Shown here one piece after another: positions 39,682 to 49,602 of a stretch of DNA of 64,000 nucleotides; positions within the stretch are counted from its first letter, which is position 1; each line of letters starts with the position of its first letter. The stretch covers positions 620,001 to 684,000 of the forward strand of contig CP096136.1 in the NCBI GenBank assembly GCA_023213215.1. The letters are read 5' to 3'. Source of the DNA: Flavobacterium sp. JAD_PAG50586_2. Its GTDB lineage: Bacteria; Bacteroidota; Bacteroidia; Flavobacteriales; Flavobacteriaceae. The notes under the pieces are model-generated. The model was not told the origin of the DNA. It saw only the letters and a list, made by a program, of their open reading frames with translations, and ran no database searches. A program made the position numbers and the translations under genes.

Positions 39682-40053
39682 ATGACGAAGAAAGCGGTTA
39701 ACACAGATGTTCTTTTGGCGAACATCATAAAAGGGATAGAAGAAGTAAAAGGAAATGACATCGACATCCTCGATTTGAGAGCAATAGATACAGCAGTTTG
39801 TGACTATTTTATCATCTGTAACGGGAATTCCAATACACAAGTTAACGCAATCGTTAACTCCATTCAAAAATTAGTTTCTAAAGAATTAAAAGATAAACCC
39901 TGGCACGTTGAAGGAACGGACAATGCCGAATGGGTTTTGATGGATTATGTAAACATTGTTGTTCATGTTTTCCAAAAACAAATCCGCGAGTTCTACAATA
40001 TTGAAGGACTTTGGGGTGATGCCAAAATAACTACCATCCAAAATAAATATTAA
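39682..40053 (+). CDS. rsfS: Ribosomal silencing factor RsfS
   Basis: 123 residues, full length for the family. The core shows in IDILDLRAIDTAVCDYFIICNGNSNTQV, HVEGTDNAEWVLMDY and VVHVFQKQIREFYNIEGLW. RsfS binds protein L14 of the large ribosomal subunit and blocks subunit joining in starved cells. It lies 23 bases upstream of ftsH and is co-transcribed with it, an order common in flavobacteria. Confidence 0.95.
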   Translation: MTKKAVNTDVLLANIIKGIEEVKGNDIDILDLRAIDTAVCDYFIICNGNSNTQVNAIVNSIQKLVSKELKDKPWHVEGTDNAEWVLMDYVNIVVHVFQKQIREFYNIEGLWGDAKITTIQNKY

Positions 40054-40076
40054 AAAATCATAGTTCATAGAAAAAA

Positions 40077-42002
40077 ATGGCTAACGAAAAGAAACCTAAT
40101 AACACTAATTTTAAGATAAGTCCGTGGATAATTTACGTAGTTGTAATTGCCGGATTTATTGCTCTTAATTTCTTTGGCGGTTCTGGTTTTCAGGACTCTA
40201 CCAAAATATCCTACTCAAAATTCGATGAATACCTGAACAAAGGGAAAATCGAAAAAGTAATCATCTACAACAAAACCGAAGGTGAAGCCTATCTGACTGC
40301 AGCAGCGCTGAAAGAGAAGGAAAATAAGAAGATTGCAAAAGATTTCATGGGAAATGCCAACAAAGGTCCTCACTACTCTTTTGATATCGGTAACGATGAA
40401 GTATTCCAGAATAATATTGAAAAAGCAAAGCAGGAAGGCCGATTAAAGGATTTTGATTTTAAGCCTAAAAGCAACATTTCAGATATCTTAATTGCCATAC
40501 TTCCTTTTGCTATCATCATCGGTCTTTGGGTATTGATTATGCGAAGAATGTCAGGCGGTGCTGGTGGTGGCGGAGGCCAACTATTCAACATCGGAAAATC
40601 GAGAGCCAAACTGTTTGACGAGAAAACCGAAGTTAAGACAACCTTTAAGGATGTTGCCGGATTAGAAGGTGCCAAAGAAGAAATACAGGAAATTGTAGAA
40701 TTCCTTAAAACGCCAGAAAAATACACTGTTTTAGGAGGTAAGATTCCTAAAGGAGCACTTTTGGTTGGGCCTCCGGGAACAGGGAAAACCTTATTAGCCA
40801 AGGCCGTTGCGGGTGAAGCTAAAGTTCCTTTCTTCTCGCTATCAGGTTCTGATTTTGTTGAAATGTTTGTGGGTGTTGGAGCTTCGCGTGTCAGAGATTT
40901 ATTCAAACAGGCAAAAGACAAAGCGCCATCTATTATCTTTATTGATGAAATTGATGCCGTAGGTAGAGCCAGAGGAAAAAACAATATGTCAGGCGGTAAT
41001 GACGAGCGCGAAAACACTTTGAACCAGTTACTGACAGAGATGGATGGTTTCGGTACCAACACACACGTAATCGTAATTGCGGCAACCAACAGAGCTGATG
41101 TTTTGGATAAGGCCTTACTTCGTGCAGGTCGTTTTGACAGGCAGATTTATGTAGACTTACCGGACATCCGTGAAAGAAAAGAAATTTTTGAAGTACACTT
41201 GGCTCCGCTTAAAAAAGTACCAAATCTCGATACGGATTTCCTTGCCAAACAAACGCCAGGTTTTTCAGGTGCTGATATTGCCAACGTTTGTAACGAAGCT
41301 GCCTTGATTGCAGCCCGAAATAACAAAACAGCAGTAGACAAACAGGATTTCCTAGATGCTGTTGACAGGATTGTCGGCGGTTTGGAAAAGAAAAATAAAA
41401 TCATCACCACCGAAGAGAAAAGAGCCATTGCCGTTCACGAAGCAGGCCACGCTACTGTTAGCTGGATGTTGGAACACGCTGCGCCATTGGTAAAGGTAAC
41501 TATCGTTCCAAGAGGTCAAAGCTTAGGTGCTGCCTGGTATTTACCAGAGGAAAGACAAATTGTACGTCCGGATCAAATGTTGGATGAAATGTGTGCCACC
41601 ATGGGCGGAAGAGCGGCTGAAAAAGTTATCTTCAATAAAATTTCTACAGGTGCTTTAAGCGATTTGGAGAAAGTAACCAAACAGGCACGTGCAATGATAA
41701 CGATTTACGGATTGAATGATAAAATCGGGAATATCACTTACTACGATTCTACCGGTCAAAGCGAATATAATTTCTCCAAACCGTATTCAGAGGAAACGGC
41801 GCTGGTAATTGACCAGGAAATTTCAACATTGATTGAAACTGAATACCAAAGAGCTATAAAAATCCTTGAAGACAACAGGGATAAATTGGAACAATTGGCT
41901 AATATTTTGATTGAAAAAGAAGTAATTTTCAAAGACGATTTGGAAACCATTTTCGGAAAAAGACCTTTCGAAATTACAGCTGAGGAAACCGATATCGTAT
42001 AA
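40077..42002 (+). CDS. ftsH: ATP-dependent zinc metalloprotease FtsH
   Basis: 641 residues. Two TM segments flank a short periplasmic part (about residues 15-35 and 135-155), followed by a Gly-rich linker (GGAGGGGGQ). The AAA domain carries Walker A GPPGTGKT, Walker [13 protein letters not shown] and the second region of homology with [10 protein letters not shown]. The zinc site is HEAGH with a downstream Asp. It degrades membrane and regulatory proteins in the inner membrane. It is second in the rsfS unit and ends at a strong terminator. Confidence 0.97.
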   Translation: MANEKKPNNTNFKISPWIIYVVVIAGFIALNFFGGSGFQDSTKISYSKFDEYLNKGKIEKVIIYNKTEGEAYLTAAALKEKENKKIAKDFMGNANKGPHYSFDIGNDEVFQNNIEKAKQEGRLKDFDFKPKSNISDILIAILPFAIIIGLWVLIMRRMSGGAGGGGGQLFNIGKSRAKLFDEKTEVKTTFKDVAGLEGAKEEIQEIVEFLKTPEKYTVLGGKIPKGALLVGPPGTGKTLLAKAVAGEAKVPFFSLSGSDFVEMFVGVGASRVRDLFKQAKDKAPSIIFIDEIDAVGRARGKNNMSGGNDERENTLNQLLTEMDGFGTNTHVIVIAATNRADVLDKALLRAGRFDRQIYVDLPDIRERKEIFEVHLAPLKKVPNLDTDFLAKQTPGFSGADIANVCNEAALIAARNNKTAVDKQDFLDAVDRIVGGLEKKNKIITTEEKRAIAVHEAGHATVSWMLEHAAPLVKVTIVPRGQSLGAAWYLPEERQIVRPDQMLDEMCATMGGRAAEKVIFNKISTGALSDLEKVTKQARAMITIYGLNDKIGNITYYDSTGQSEYNFSKPYSEETALVIDQEISTLIETEYQRAIKILEDNRDKLEQLANILIEKEVIFKDDLETIFGKRPFEITAEETDIV

Positions 42003-42030
42003 GCAAATCCGTTTTTTAACAATTTTATAA

Positions 42031-42067
42031 AATCTTAATTCAAAACTCACTTTTGAATTAAGATTTT
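42031..42067 (+). terminator. ftsH terminator
   Basis: Perfect 16-bp stem (42031-42046 with 42052-42067) around a 5-base loop, followed by T residues. AT-rich but long. Confidence 0.8.
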
Positions 42068-42069
42068 TT

Positions 42070-42077
42070 TATCTTTG
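42070..42077 (+). promoter_or_regulatory. Likely -7 box of the lipid/stress operon
   Basis: TATCTTTG fits TAnnTTTG, 41 bases before the LUD gene ATG. It begins right after the ftsH terminator. The TTTG 13 bases upstream is too near for an ideal -33 box. Confidence 0.5.
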
Positions 42078-42117
42078 AAGGATTTCAATTTTCAACCTAG
42101 ATTATACCCAAGCAAGC

Positions 42118-42723
42118 ATGAGTCTTTTCAGAAAAATTTTTGGCACCGGTAATGATGCCTCTGACGAAGAAAGTCAAAGCGAATTCAATAATGTTCCTTC
42201 CAGCTTTTCACTACTTCCTGTGGATGAAAAGTTCACCTATAATTTCAAAAAAAATGGCGGTAAGTTTTTGTATTGCGAAAACTTAAATGAAGTAAAAGAT
42301 CAGTTCCTGAATATTTTAGAGGAAAATGACTGGTTTGAGTGCGAAGCTTTGTGCTATGAACCCAAACTTTTCAGTATGTTGGACGAAAACAAATTGATTT
42401 ACGATAAACCAACCAATCCTGTATTCCTATTCGCCAGTTGCGAAAATCTTATTGCTGATGAAGGTTCTGTTCTTTTTTCATCCAATCAAATTAAGCAAAA
42501 TAAGCCAAACGATTTACCTAATAACATTGTTATTTTGGCTACTACAAGCCAGATTTTGGAAGCTAAAAGTGATGGTCTTCGGGTAATAAAGAAGAAATAC
42601 GATAAGGATTATCCAACCAATATTACTACAATAAAGTATTTTGAGAAAGCAAAAGACGAAGACTTTCTTCAATATGGAAGCACTGCGAAGAACTTATACC
42701 TGCTGCTTTTAGAAGATTTATAA
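42118..42723 (+). CDS. LUD domain protein (LutC/YkgG-like)
   Basis: 201 residues. The second half (PVFLFASCENLIADEGSVLF, LPNNIVILATTSQILEA, TNITTIKYF) resembles the LUD fold of LutC, with the EGSVLF and VILATTSQ stretches. LutC helps oxidise lactate with LutA and LutB, but neither is here. In flavobacteria this stand-alone gene typically heads the cdsA-psd cluster, and its role there is unknown. One base separates its stop from the cdsA ATG. Confidence 0.75.
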   Translation: MSLFRKIFGTGNDASDEESQSEFNNVPSSFSLLPVDEKFTYNFKKNGGKFLYCENLNEVKDQFLNILEENDWFECEALCYEPKLFSMLDENKLIYDKPTNPVFLFASCENLIADEGSVLFSSNQIKQNKPNDLPNNIVILATTSQILEAKSDGLRVIKKKYDKDYPTNITTIKYFEKAKDEDFLQYGSTAKNLYLLLLEDL

Positions 42724-42724
42724 A

Positions 42725-43546
42725 ATGAACGAATCGCTAAAGAGATTATTATCTGGTGTAGTTTATGTCGCACTGCTTTTAATTGCTACCTCATACTCCC
42801 TTGCCAGTTTCTATATTCTGTTTGGGGTCTTTATGTTAATCGCAATTTATGAATTTTGCCAGTTAGTCAAACTAAATGTAATACTACCTCTTCTTTTTGG
42901 CGCTTCTACCTACACGCTTGCCACCTATTCAAAAAAACAATATTTACCCGATTCCGATCACATTAACGATGGATTGCTTTTATTGGCAACACTGTTTGTT
43001 TCGGTGAAATGTCTTCACCTGCTTTTCATTTCGAAGAAGGAAAAAATAGATAAGCTTTCCAAATACATCTATGTTATTGGTTATGTTATATTCCCGTTTA
43101 TATTAATTTCAAAAATTCCTTTTGGGAAGTATGGTCATAATCCACAAATAATAATAAGCATCTTTATCCTAATCTGGACTAATGATACTTTTGCTTACAT
43201 TGTTGGGAAATCAATCGGAAAACACAAGCTTTTTGAGAAAATATCTCCTAAAAAAACCATCGAAGGATTTATTGGCGGAATCGTATTTTCGGTTATTGCC
43301 GGAATATTAATCTCTAAATATTATATTGGAGGTTCCATACTTATCTGGACAATAAGTCCGGTAATCATTAGCATATTCAGTACATTAGGCGATTTAATTG
43401 AGTCTAAGTTTAAAAGAATAGCTGCTGTAAAAGACAGCGGAAAAATAATGCCTGGCCATGGCGGTATCCTAGATCGGCTGGATAGTATTATATTTGTAGC
43501 ACCATTTGTTTATTTGTTTTATCAAATCTTATATTATGTTTCATAA
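42725..43546 (+). CDS. cdsA: Phosphatidate cytidylyltransferase
   Basis: 273 residues with about eight TM segments. The family signature is at the C-terminal end: KDSGKIMPGHGGILDRLDS, with the metal-binding Asp residues. FAYIVGKSIGKHKL and SPKKTIEGFIGG are also conserved. It makes CDP-diacylglycerol from CTP and phosphatidate in the inner membrane, feeding phosphatidylserine synthesis. Its end overlaps the psd start by 11 bases, so the two are coupled. Confidence 0.95.
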   Translation: MNESLKRLLSGVVYVALLLIATSYSLASFYILFGVFMLIAIYEFCQLVKLNVILPLLFGASTYTLATYSKKQYLPDSDHINDGLLLLATLFVSVKCLHLLFISKKEKIDKLSKYIYVIGYVIFPFILISKIPFGKYGHNPQIIISIFILIWTNDTFAYIVGKSIGKHKLFEKISPKKTIEGFIGGIVFSVIAGILISKYYIGGSILIWTISPVIISIFSTLGDLIESKFKRIAAVKDSGKIMPGHGGILDRLDSIIFVAPFVYLFYQILYYVS

Positions 43547-44195
43547 AGAAGGCGGAAAAATCATTCTCATAGCAACATCACTAACCGTGATCATTTTCCT
43601 TATATCCCACAAATTTGCAACACCATCCATGTCCTGGCTGGAGAAAGCCATTCAGGTAATAACTTTAGTTTTACTCTTATTGGTTTTACAGTTTTTCAGG
43701 AATCCCAACAGAAAGATTGTTCCAAATGACAAAGTTATATTAGCGCCGGTTGACGGAAAAGTGGTAGTTATTGAAGAAGTGTTCGAAGACGAATATTTTA
43801 AGGACAAACGACTACAGGTTTCGATTTTCATGTCGCCAATCAACGTACACGTTACCCGTTATTGTGTAAGCGGAAAAATAAAATTCAGCAAATACCATCC
43901 CGGGAAATATTTAGTAGCCTGGCATCCAAAAGCAAGTACCGAAAACGAAAGAACTACTGTTGTAATTGAAAGCAAAGAATTTGGTGAGATTTTATACCGA
44001 CAGATTGCAGGAGCTTTGGCTCGTCGTATCGTAAATTACGCCGTAGAAGGAACTGAAGTCCGCCAGGGAGATGACGCCGGTTTTATTAAGTTTGGTTCCA
44101 GAGTCGATATGTTTTTCCCGTTAGGGACTAAAATAGAAGTTAAACTTCAGCAAAATGCCGTTGGAAACGAAACTATTATTGCACTAAAAGGATAA
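43536..44195 (+). CDS. psd: Phosphatidylserine decarboxylase (short form) proenzyme
   Basis: 219 residues from the ATG at 43536, inside the end of cdsA. An earlier start at 43506 would add an out-of-place hydrophobic start. The short-form Psd motifs are VDGKVVVIEEV, SIFMSPINVHVTRY and KFGSRVDMFFP. The Gly-Ser in FGSRVD is the self-cleavage site, the Ser becoming the pyruvoyl group. It makes phosphatidylethanolamine, the step after CdsA and PssA. pssA is not next to it. Confidence 0.95.
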   Translation: MFHKEGGKIILIATSLTVIIFLISHKFATPSMSWLEKAIQVITLVLLLLVLQFFRNPNRKIVPNDKVILAPVDGKVVVIEEVFEDEYFKDKRLQVSIFMSPINVHVTRYCVSGKIKFSKYHPGKYLVAWHPKASTENERTTVVIESKEFGEILYRQIAGALARRIVNYAVEGTEVRQGDDAGFIKFGSRVDMFFPLGTKIEVKLQQNAVGNETIIALKG

Positions 44196-44197
44196 AA

Positions 44198-44473
44198 ATG
44201 TCCGAAAACGAATTAGATGTTAGATTTCTGGAAGCAGTCGAGATTGCTTCAACAATGTCACAATCCGAGCTTCCGCAAGATGTGCAGCTGCGCCTGTATG
44301 CCTATTATAAACAGGCCACCTTTGGAACCATAGATTACAACCATTCGGCAGATTTTGATTTAAGGAATGCGTTCAAAACGAATGCCTGGATGCAGATTAG
44401 CCATTTATCTGTTGAAGAGGCTAAAGAATTATACATTGAATCAATCCACCAGATTGCTAAAGATAAAAAGTAG
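44198..44473 (+). CDS. Acyl-CoA-binding protein
   Basis: 91 residues, all helical, the normal size of ACBP. LPQDVQLRLYAYYKQATFG matches the acyl-CoA site with its Tyr and Lys residues, and KTNAWMQISHLSVEEAKELYIE the third and fourth helices. It buffers long-chain acyl-CoA. Its place right after cdsA and psd (2-base gap) fits lipid synthesis. Confidence 0.93.
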   Translation: MSENELDVRFLEAVEIASTMSQSELPQDVQLRLYAYYKQATFGTIDYNHSADFDLRNAFKTNAWMQISHLSVEEAKELYIESIHQIAKDKK

Positions 44474-44476
44474 GTT

Positions 44477-45255
44477 ATGAGGAAAATTACTGCAGCCGTT
44501 TTATGCTTTACCTTTATGTTGTTTTTACCTTCCTGTAAAAGAAAAAACTAACCGAAGTTGTTGAAGTTCCGTTGCCTTCCGCCGAAGAAAAAATTACCAT
44601 TGGACAACCTGATGACGTAACTGCCGCAGAAGGTCAGTTTTCGCTGGTAAAACTACCTTATCAATACAATGAGCTATCACCAAGTATAGACATCCTTACG
44701 ATGGAAGTGCATTATTCCAAACATTATTTAACGTACACCAACAACCTGAATAAAATTGTAGCAGAAGATGCAACTCTGACAGATTTATCTATTGAAGACA
44801 TCTTAAAAAAGGCGGATGGTACCAATGCCGATTTAAAAAATAATGCCGGCGGATATTATAATCACGGATTCTTTTGGGAAGGAATGGGTCCAAAAGCGGG
44901 TGGACAACCCAAAGATACTTTAGCAACAGTTATCGTAAAAGACTTTGGTAGTTTTGAAAACTTTAAAACACAATTTACTGATACCGCTGAGAAACAATTT
45001 GGTTCTGGCTGGGCTTGGTTGGTTTTAGACAAAACAGGGAAACTACAGGTTGTAGGAACGCCAAATCAGGATAACCCTTTGATGCCAAAACAAACCGTAT
45101 CAGGAACACCACTTTTAAACCTGGACGTTTGGGAACACGCTTATTATCTGGACTACCAATATAAACGTAAAAGATATATTGAAAACTTCTTTAAAGTAAT
45201 CAATTGGAAGAAAGTTTCCGAACGCTACGAAGAAGCAATAGCAAAGAAATACTAA
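44477..45255 (+). CDS. sodB: Superoxide dismutase (Fe/Mn) with lipoprotein signal, frameshifted
   Basis: Starts at 44477 with MRKITAAVLCFTFMLFLPSC, a lipoprotein signal with lipobox. The frame then stops at 44550, while the mature enzyme continues one frame over. One extra A in the A6 run at 44542-44547 restores about 259 residues. The enzyme is complete: metal ligands in MEVHYSKHY, YYNHGFFW and DVWEHAYYLDY, and GSGWAWLV. An in-frame start inside the mature part alone would give a shorter cytoplasmic form, but the lipobox joins cleanly. A membrane-anchored SOD would guard the envelope against superoxide. Last gene of the operon that starts with the LUD protein. Confidence 0.87.
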
Positions 45256-45261
45256 ATCAAT

Positions 45262-45290
45262 AAGTCCTGTCAAAATTTGATGGGATTTTT
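45262..45290 (+). terminator. Possible terminator after sodB
   Basis: Imperfect hairpin (AAGTCC..TCAAA / TTTGA..GGGATT) with mismatches and T-run, 7 bases past the stop. Confidence 0.5.
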
Positions 45291-45347
45291 ATTTTAGCTA
45301 CTTTATTTAAAATTCACTTACTTTGCATACTATTTGAATTTTGCAAA

Positions 45348-46298
45348 ATGGAAACTATAACCGTAAAAGAATTTTATAAAGATGTTTTTGGTGGCAATTG
45401 CCCAATACTTGATAATTTTTTAGACGAAAACAACAGCAATGATATTGGTCATTTTAATGTTTTCAATATTCAGGACCTTTATAAAACCTGCACAGCAAAA
45501 CCAACAATGCCTTACAACCGAAGGACTTATTATAAAATAAGCCTGATTAAAGGCAAAAACAAGGTTGAATACGCCGACAAGGTAATTGACATCAACGAGT
45601 ATGCAATTCTGTTCGCCACACCAAAAATTCCTTATAAATACACACCTTTAGATAATAATCAAAGTGGGCATTTTTGTGTTTTCACTAAAGAATTCATCAC
45701 CAAATCCAATAGTGGCTTGGTTATCGATGATATTCCGATTTTCAATTCCAACAGTGATTTCATCTATCAGATTACAGAAGAGCAAGCGAGGGAATTTGAG
45801 CAAACCTTTGACAAAATGCACACTGAAATTGGCTCTGATTACTCCTTCAAATATGACTTGCTTCGGAATTACGTCATCGAATTGATCCATTACGGACAAA
45901 AGCTGAAGCCGATTATTGCCTCTAGGAACAGTATTAATGCAGGTTCACGAATTTCAACATTATTCATCGAACTCATTGAAAGACAATTTCCTATCGAATC
46001 GCCAACACAGATATTACAGTTAAGAACAGCAAAGGATTACGCGGATATGTTACAGGTACATGTAAATCACCTCAACAAAGTACTCAAGGACATGACTGGA
46101 AAAACCACAACCGAAATCATCGCCAGCCGAATAACACAGGAAGCTAAAATCCTTTTAAGGCAAACTAACTGGAACATCTCGGAGATTGCGTTTAGCCTCG
46201 GATTTGAGGAAGTAGCGCACTTTTCCAACTTTTTCAAAAAGCAGACAGCAGCTTCGCCTTTAAGCTTCAGGGACAAGTTATTTGAAATTTACAAATAA
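45348..46298 (+). CDS. AraC family transcriptional regulator
   Basis: 316 residues. The C-terminal 100 residues hold two helix-turn-helix motifs: DYADMLQVHVNHLNKVLKDM and WNISEIAFSLGFEEVAHFSNFFKK. The N-terminal part is a cupin-like sensing domain (FATPKIPYKYTP, SGHFCVFTKEF). It is followed by an SDR oxidoreductase on the same strand, which it may control. The inducer is unknown. Confidence 0.93.
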   Translation: METITVKEFYKDVFGGNCPILDNFLDENNSNDIGHFNVFNIQDLYKTCTAKPTMPYNRRTYYKISLIKGKNKVEYADKVIDINEYAILFATPKIPYKYTPLDNNQSGHFCVFTKEFITKSNSGLVIDDIPIFNSNSDFIYQITEEQAREFEQTFDKMHTEIGSDYSFKYDLLRNYVIELIHYGQKLKPIIASRNSINAGSRISTLFIELIERQFPIESPTQILQLRTAKDYADMLQVHVNHLNKVLKDMTGKTTTEIIASRITQEAKILLRQTNWNISEIAFSLGFEEVAHFSNFFKKQTAASPLSFRDKLFEIYK

Positions 46299-46370
46299 CA
46301 GATTGAAAATCGCAACAAGCACCGTAAGGATATTTGTCAACTTTGCATTGTAATTAAAAACAACAACAAA

Positions 46371-47135
46371 ATGACAAATAGTTCAAAAATCGCTTTAGTT
46401 ACTGGTGGAAGCCGTGGCTTAGGCAAAAACATGGCTTTAAAATTAGCCGAAAGAGGATCAGATGTAATCATCACTTATCACAGCAGAAAGGACGAAGCAC
46501 AAAATGTAGTTGCAGAAATAGAAAAACTGGGCAGAAAAGCTTTCGCCTTACCACTTGATGTAGCCGATTCCAATTCATTCCAAAACTTTGCAGACAAAAT
46601 TAAGGAAACGCTTCAGAACCATTTTCAAACAGACAAATTTGATTTCCTTGTGAATAATGCAGGAGTTGGAGCACACGCAAGCTTCGGCGAAACGACTGAA
46701 GAACAGTTTGACTACATGGTAAATGTTCATTTAAAAGCTCCTTTTTCCTAACTCAAAAACTATTACCGCAATTCAATAACGGTGGCGGAATCGTAAATAT
46801 TGCTTCAGGCCTTACCCGATTTTCCTTTACCGGTTATGATGCCTATGCAACAATGAAAGGTGGTGTAGAAACGCTTTCAAAATATCAGGCAAAATTCCTA
46901 GGAGAAAGAGGAATCAGAGTTAATATTGTAGCTCCCGGAGCCATTGAAACCGATTTTGGTGGTGGTGCTGTTAGGGATAATAAAGAACTCAACGATTACA
47001 TTGCTTCCCAGACCGCTCTTGGCAGAGTTGGCTTGCCTGATGACATTGGTGGCGTTGTTACCTTCCTTTGGTTCCGACGATGCGAAATGGGTAAACGGAC
47101 AGCGAATTGAAGTTTCGGGTGGAATGAATTTATAA
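46371..47135 (+). CDS. SDR family oxidoreductase, two compensating frameshifts
   Basis: An SDR protein of about 254 residues in three pieces. The first frame has the NAD(P) motif VTGGSRGLGKN and LVNNAGVGA but stops at 46751. Adding a T to the T5 run at 46742-46746 gives KAPFFLTQKLLPQF and the active site (IASGL...YDAYATMKGG, Ser-Tyr-Lys), then RVNIVAPGAIETDF. Near the end the frame slips again: removing one T from TTT at 47067-47069 restores TFLGSDDAKWVNGQ and RIEVSGGMNL, the normal C-terminus. So one lost and one gained base. The substrate is unknown. It lies beside an AraC regulator. Confidence 0.86.
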
Positions 47136-47153
47136 GAATCTTTTACGCATAAA

Positions 47154-47178
47154 AAAGCCCATCAAATTGATGGGCTTT
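47154..47178. terminator. Bidirectional terminator between SDR and M13 peptidase
   Basis: Near-perfect palindrome AAAGCCCATCAA / TTGATGGGCTTT with T-runs on both sides, between convergent genes. Confidence 0.88.
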
Positions 47179-47190
47179 CTGTTTTAACTG

Positions 47191-49230
47191 TTACCAGATG
47201 ACAACTCTGTCTTTTTCCGGTAAGTACATTTTATTTCCTTCCTTTACATTGAATGCTTTATAGAATTCTGGAATATTCATTAACGGTCCATTAATCCTGA
47301 ATTGTGCTGGTGAATGAACATCAGTCATGATCTGCCTTCCAATATATTCATCTTTGGCTTGTACCATCCAAGCATAGCCATAAGCTAAAAAGTATCTTTG
47401 CTCTGGACTCAAATTGCTTATTTTTTCTTTGTTTTTGTATTGTGCGGTTTTCTTGAACGCTTCAAATCCCATCACAACACCACCTAAATCTGCAATATTT
47501 TCTCCCTGAGTAGCATCGCCATTTACAAACTTACCTTTAAGCGGTTCGAACTTGTTGAATTGGGCAACGATAGCTTTGGTTTTCTGAGTAAATTTTGCTT
47601 TGTCTTCCGCTGTCCACCAGTTGTTCAGGTTTCCTTTATCATCATACTGGCTTCCCTGATCGTCAAATCCGTGGGTGATTTCATGTCCAAAAGTTGAGCC
47701 TCCAATAATACCGTATAAAATGGCATCATCAGGCATTCTGCCTTCAAAGCCCGGCACTAAAATATTACAGGCAGGAACGCAAATTTCGTTATTGCTTGGG
47801 TTATAATAGGCATTATACGTTTGCGGGAACATGCCCCACTCTGTCCTGTCCACCGGTTTCCCAAACTTCTTAATCATGTCCTGATAAGACCATTTGTTAA
47901 CAGCTATAACATTCTCACAATAAGCATTTCGGGCAATTGAAACGCTGCTCATGTCTTTCCATTTGTCAGGATAGCCCACTTTCATTACTATTTTACTCAA
48001 CTTGAAAAGCGCCTTTTTCTTTGTCTCTTCGCTCATCCAATCCAACTTTTTGATATGGTCTGCATAAACGTCACGGATATTATTTCCAATTTCCAATAGT
48101 TTTTCTTTAGACCCTTTTGGCAAATAATCGGCAACATACACTTGTCCAATTAGTTCACCCAATGAACCATCAGTTTGTTCCACAATTCTTTTCCATCTTG
48201 GCTTTTGCTCTTTTACGCCACTCAATATAGTCGAGTAGAAATAAAAATTTTGTGTTTCAATGGCATTATTCAAATAAGAAGCATAAGAATTTATCAAATC
48301 CCATTTTAGATATGTCTTCCAATCTTCAATGGAAAAAGTAGTAATAAGTTTATCCAATCCTTTGTAGAATTCTGGCTGACCAACTATTACGGTGTCTGCC
48401 TTTGAAATGCCTAACTGCGGTAAAACATTCTCCCAAGCAATTGATGGAGTGGCGGCTTTGAATTGCGCCAAAGACATTTTGTTGTAATTCCTAATTGGGT
48501 CACGAAGGGCTTCCAACTTTCGGCTGTTTTTAGCCAATTCAGTTTCCAGTTTCATGATGGTTGCAGCAGCATTTTTGGCTTTTGTAGCATCATCACCGGT
48601 TAGTTCCATCATAGCCTGCAGATGCTTTACATATTCTGTTCTGATTTTTACTGTTTCTGCATCTGTGTTAAAGTAATAATCCCTGTTGCCCAGACCCAAA
48701 CCTCCTTGTCCGAAGAACAAAGCATTCTTAGAGCTTATTTTGTCATCCTGCCCAACATAGAAAGAGAATCCTGGTCCGGCACCTATGGTATGCAGATAAC
48801 CCATAGTATTCATGAGTGAAGGAACATCTCTGATCCCCTGAATTTTTGACAAGGTTGCAGCTAATGGTTTTAATCCGACTTTTTCAATAGATAAAGTGTC
48901 CATTCCAGACGCATAAAAATCACCTATTTTTTGTTCGTTACTACCTTTAGCAGCGTCTTTATTTGCTGCCGATTTTTCGCAAATGCTTTTAATCTGAGCA
49001 TTGATGGTATCGCCAATTGTTCTAAAAATTCCGTTGCTGCTTTCACTACTTGGAATCGGATGTTTCTTAAACCAACCTCCATTGGCATAGTAGAAAAAAT
49101 TATCGCCCGGAATGAGAGTGGTGTCCCTATTGGTTAATAATGGATCTTCGTACTGGATTTCTTTTTTGTTGCAGCTAATCAAGAGTAGTGCTGTCAACAT
49201 ACTAATTGTAAGTTTGGTTTTTAATTGCAT
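47191..49230 (-). CDS. M13 family metallopeptidase lipoprotein
   Basis: About 679 residues from the ATG at 49230 (MQLKTKLTISML). A longer frame to 49302 starts in the promoter. Lipobox LLLISC gives a lipoprotein. The neprilysin-type zinc site is GHEITHGFDDQG, with the third ligand and partner in GENIADLGGV. NAYYNPSNNEICVPA and the C-terminal RINGPLMNIPEFYKAFNV are conserved in M13. It degrades peptides in the periplasm or at the surface. Monocistronic with clear promoter and terminator. Confidence 0.95.
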   Translation of the reverse strand: MQLKTKLTISMLTALLLISCNKKEIQYEDPLLTNRDTTLIPGDNFFYYANGGWFKKHPIPSSESSNGIFRTIGDTINAQIKSICEKSAANKDAAKGSNEQKIGDFYASGMDTLSIEKVGLKPLAATLSKIQGIRDVPSLMNTMGYLHTIGAGPGFSFYVGQDDKISSKNALFFGQGGLGLGNRDYYFNTDAETVKIRTEYVKHLQAMMELTGDDATKAKNAAATIMKLETELAKNSRKLEALRDPIRNYNKMSLAQFKAATPSIAWENVLPQLGISKADTVIVGQPEFYKGLDKLITTFSIEDWKTYLKWDLINSYASYLNNAIETQNFYFYSTILSGVKEQKPRWKRIVEQTDGSLGELIGQVYVADYLPKGSKEKLLEIGNNIRDVYADHIKKLDWMSEETKKKALFKLSKIVMKVGYPDKWKDMSSVSIARNAYCENVIAVNKWSYQDMIKKFGKPVDRTEWGMFPQTYNAYYNPSNNEICVPACNILVPGFEGRMPDDAILYGIIGGSTFGHEITHGFDDQGSQYDDKGNLNNWWTAEDKAKFTQKTKAIVAQFNKFEPLKGKFVNGDATQGENIADLGGVVMGFEAFKKTAQYKNKEKISNLSPEQRYFLAYGYAWMVQAKDEYIGRQIMTDVHSPAQFRINGPLMNIPEFYKAFNVKEGNKMYLPEKDRVVIW

Positions 49231-49277
49231 AATTATGATTTTGATACTTGTTTGTCTTGAAAATAACAAATTGTTGC

Positions 49278-49307
49278 CAAATGTATAGCATAATGTTAAC
49301 ATTCAAA
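49278..49307 (-). promoter_or_regulatory. Promoter of the M13 peptidase gene
   Basis: TTTG (49304-49307) and TACATTTG (49278-49285) on the minus strand with an 18-base spacer, about 48 bases before the ATG at 49230. It excludes the longer start at 49302. Confidence 0.75.
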
Positions 49308-49321
49308 GTAATTATACAAAA

Positions 49322-49348
49322 AAAGTGCCTGAAATTCAGACACTCTTT
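49322..49348 (-). terminator. Terminator of the small Lys/Cys-rich gene
   Basis: AAAGTG(C)CTGA / TCAG(A)CACTCTTT hairpin with two mismatches and T-run on the minus strand, directly past the stop. It lies just upstream of the M13 promoter. Confidence 0.65.
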
Positions 49349-49564
49349 CTAAAATAATCTAATTTGATTATTTTTTTCTTCTGCTTTTTTAGAAGCACAG
49401 CAAGCCTTTTTCTCTCCAGATGCACAAGATTTCTTTTCAGCAGTAGTACAAGCTTTCTCTGTTTTAGCTGCTTTCTTTTTGTTCTTTGGCGTTTCGTTAT
49501 TAGCATTTGCGTTCATAGTGAATAAAAATGCCACAACAGCCATCATTGAAATTACTTTTTTCAT
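49349..49564 (-). CDS. Small secreted Lys/Ala/Cys-rich protein
   Basis: 71 residues. A signal peptide (MKKVISMMAVVAFLFTMNANA) is followed by a basic stretch with many Lys/Ala and four Cys (KACTTAEKK, KSCASGEKK, KACCASKK). No domain recognised; similar short proteins are common in flavobacteria. The Cys could bind metal or form disulfides, but the spacing is not that of a known metallothionein. The last residues NNQIRLF differ in style; one more A in an A7 run would end the protein as EEKK, so the 3' end may be misread. It has its own promoter box and terminator. Confidence 0.72.
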   Translation of the reverse strand: MKKVISMMAVVAFLFTMNANANNETPKNKKKAAKTEKACTTAEKKSCASGEKKACCASKKAEEKNNQIRLF

Positions 49565-49602
49565 TTTACGGTTTTTAATTGATTTCTAATTGAATAACAA
49601 AA

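Noticed and set aside
49349..49564. Metallothionein
   Set aside because: Only four Cys, with spacing and Lys/Ala context unlike bacterial metallothioneins.
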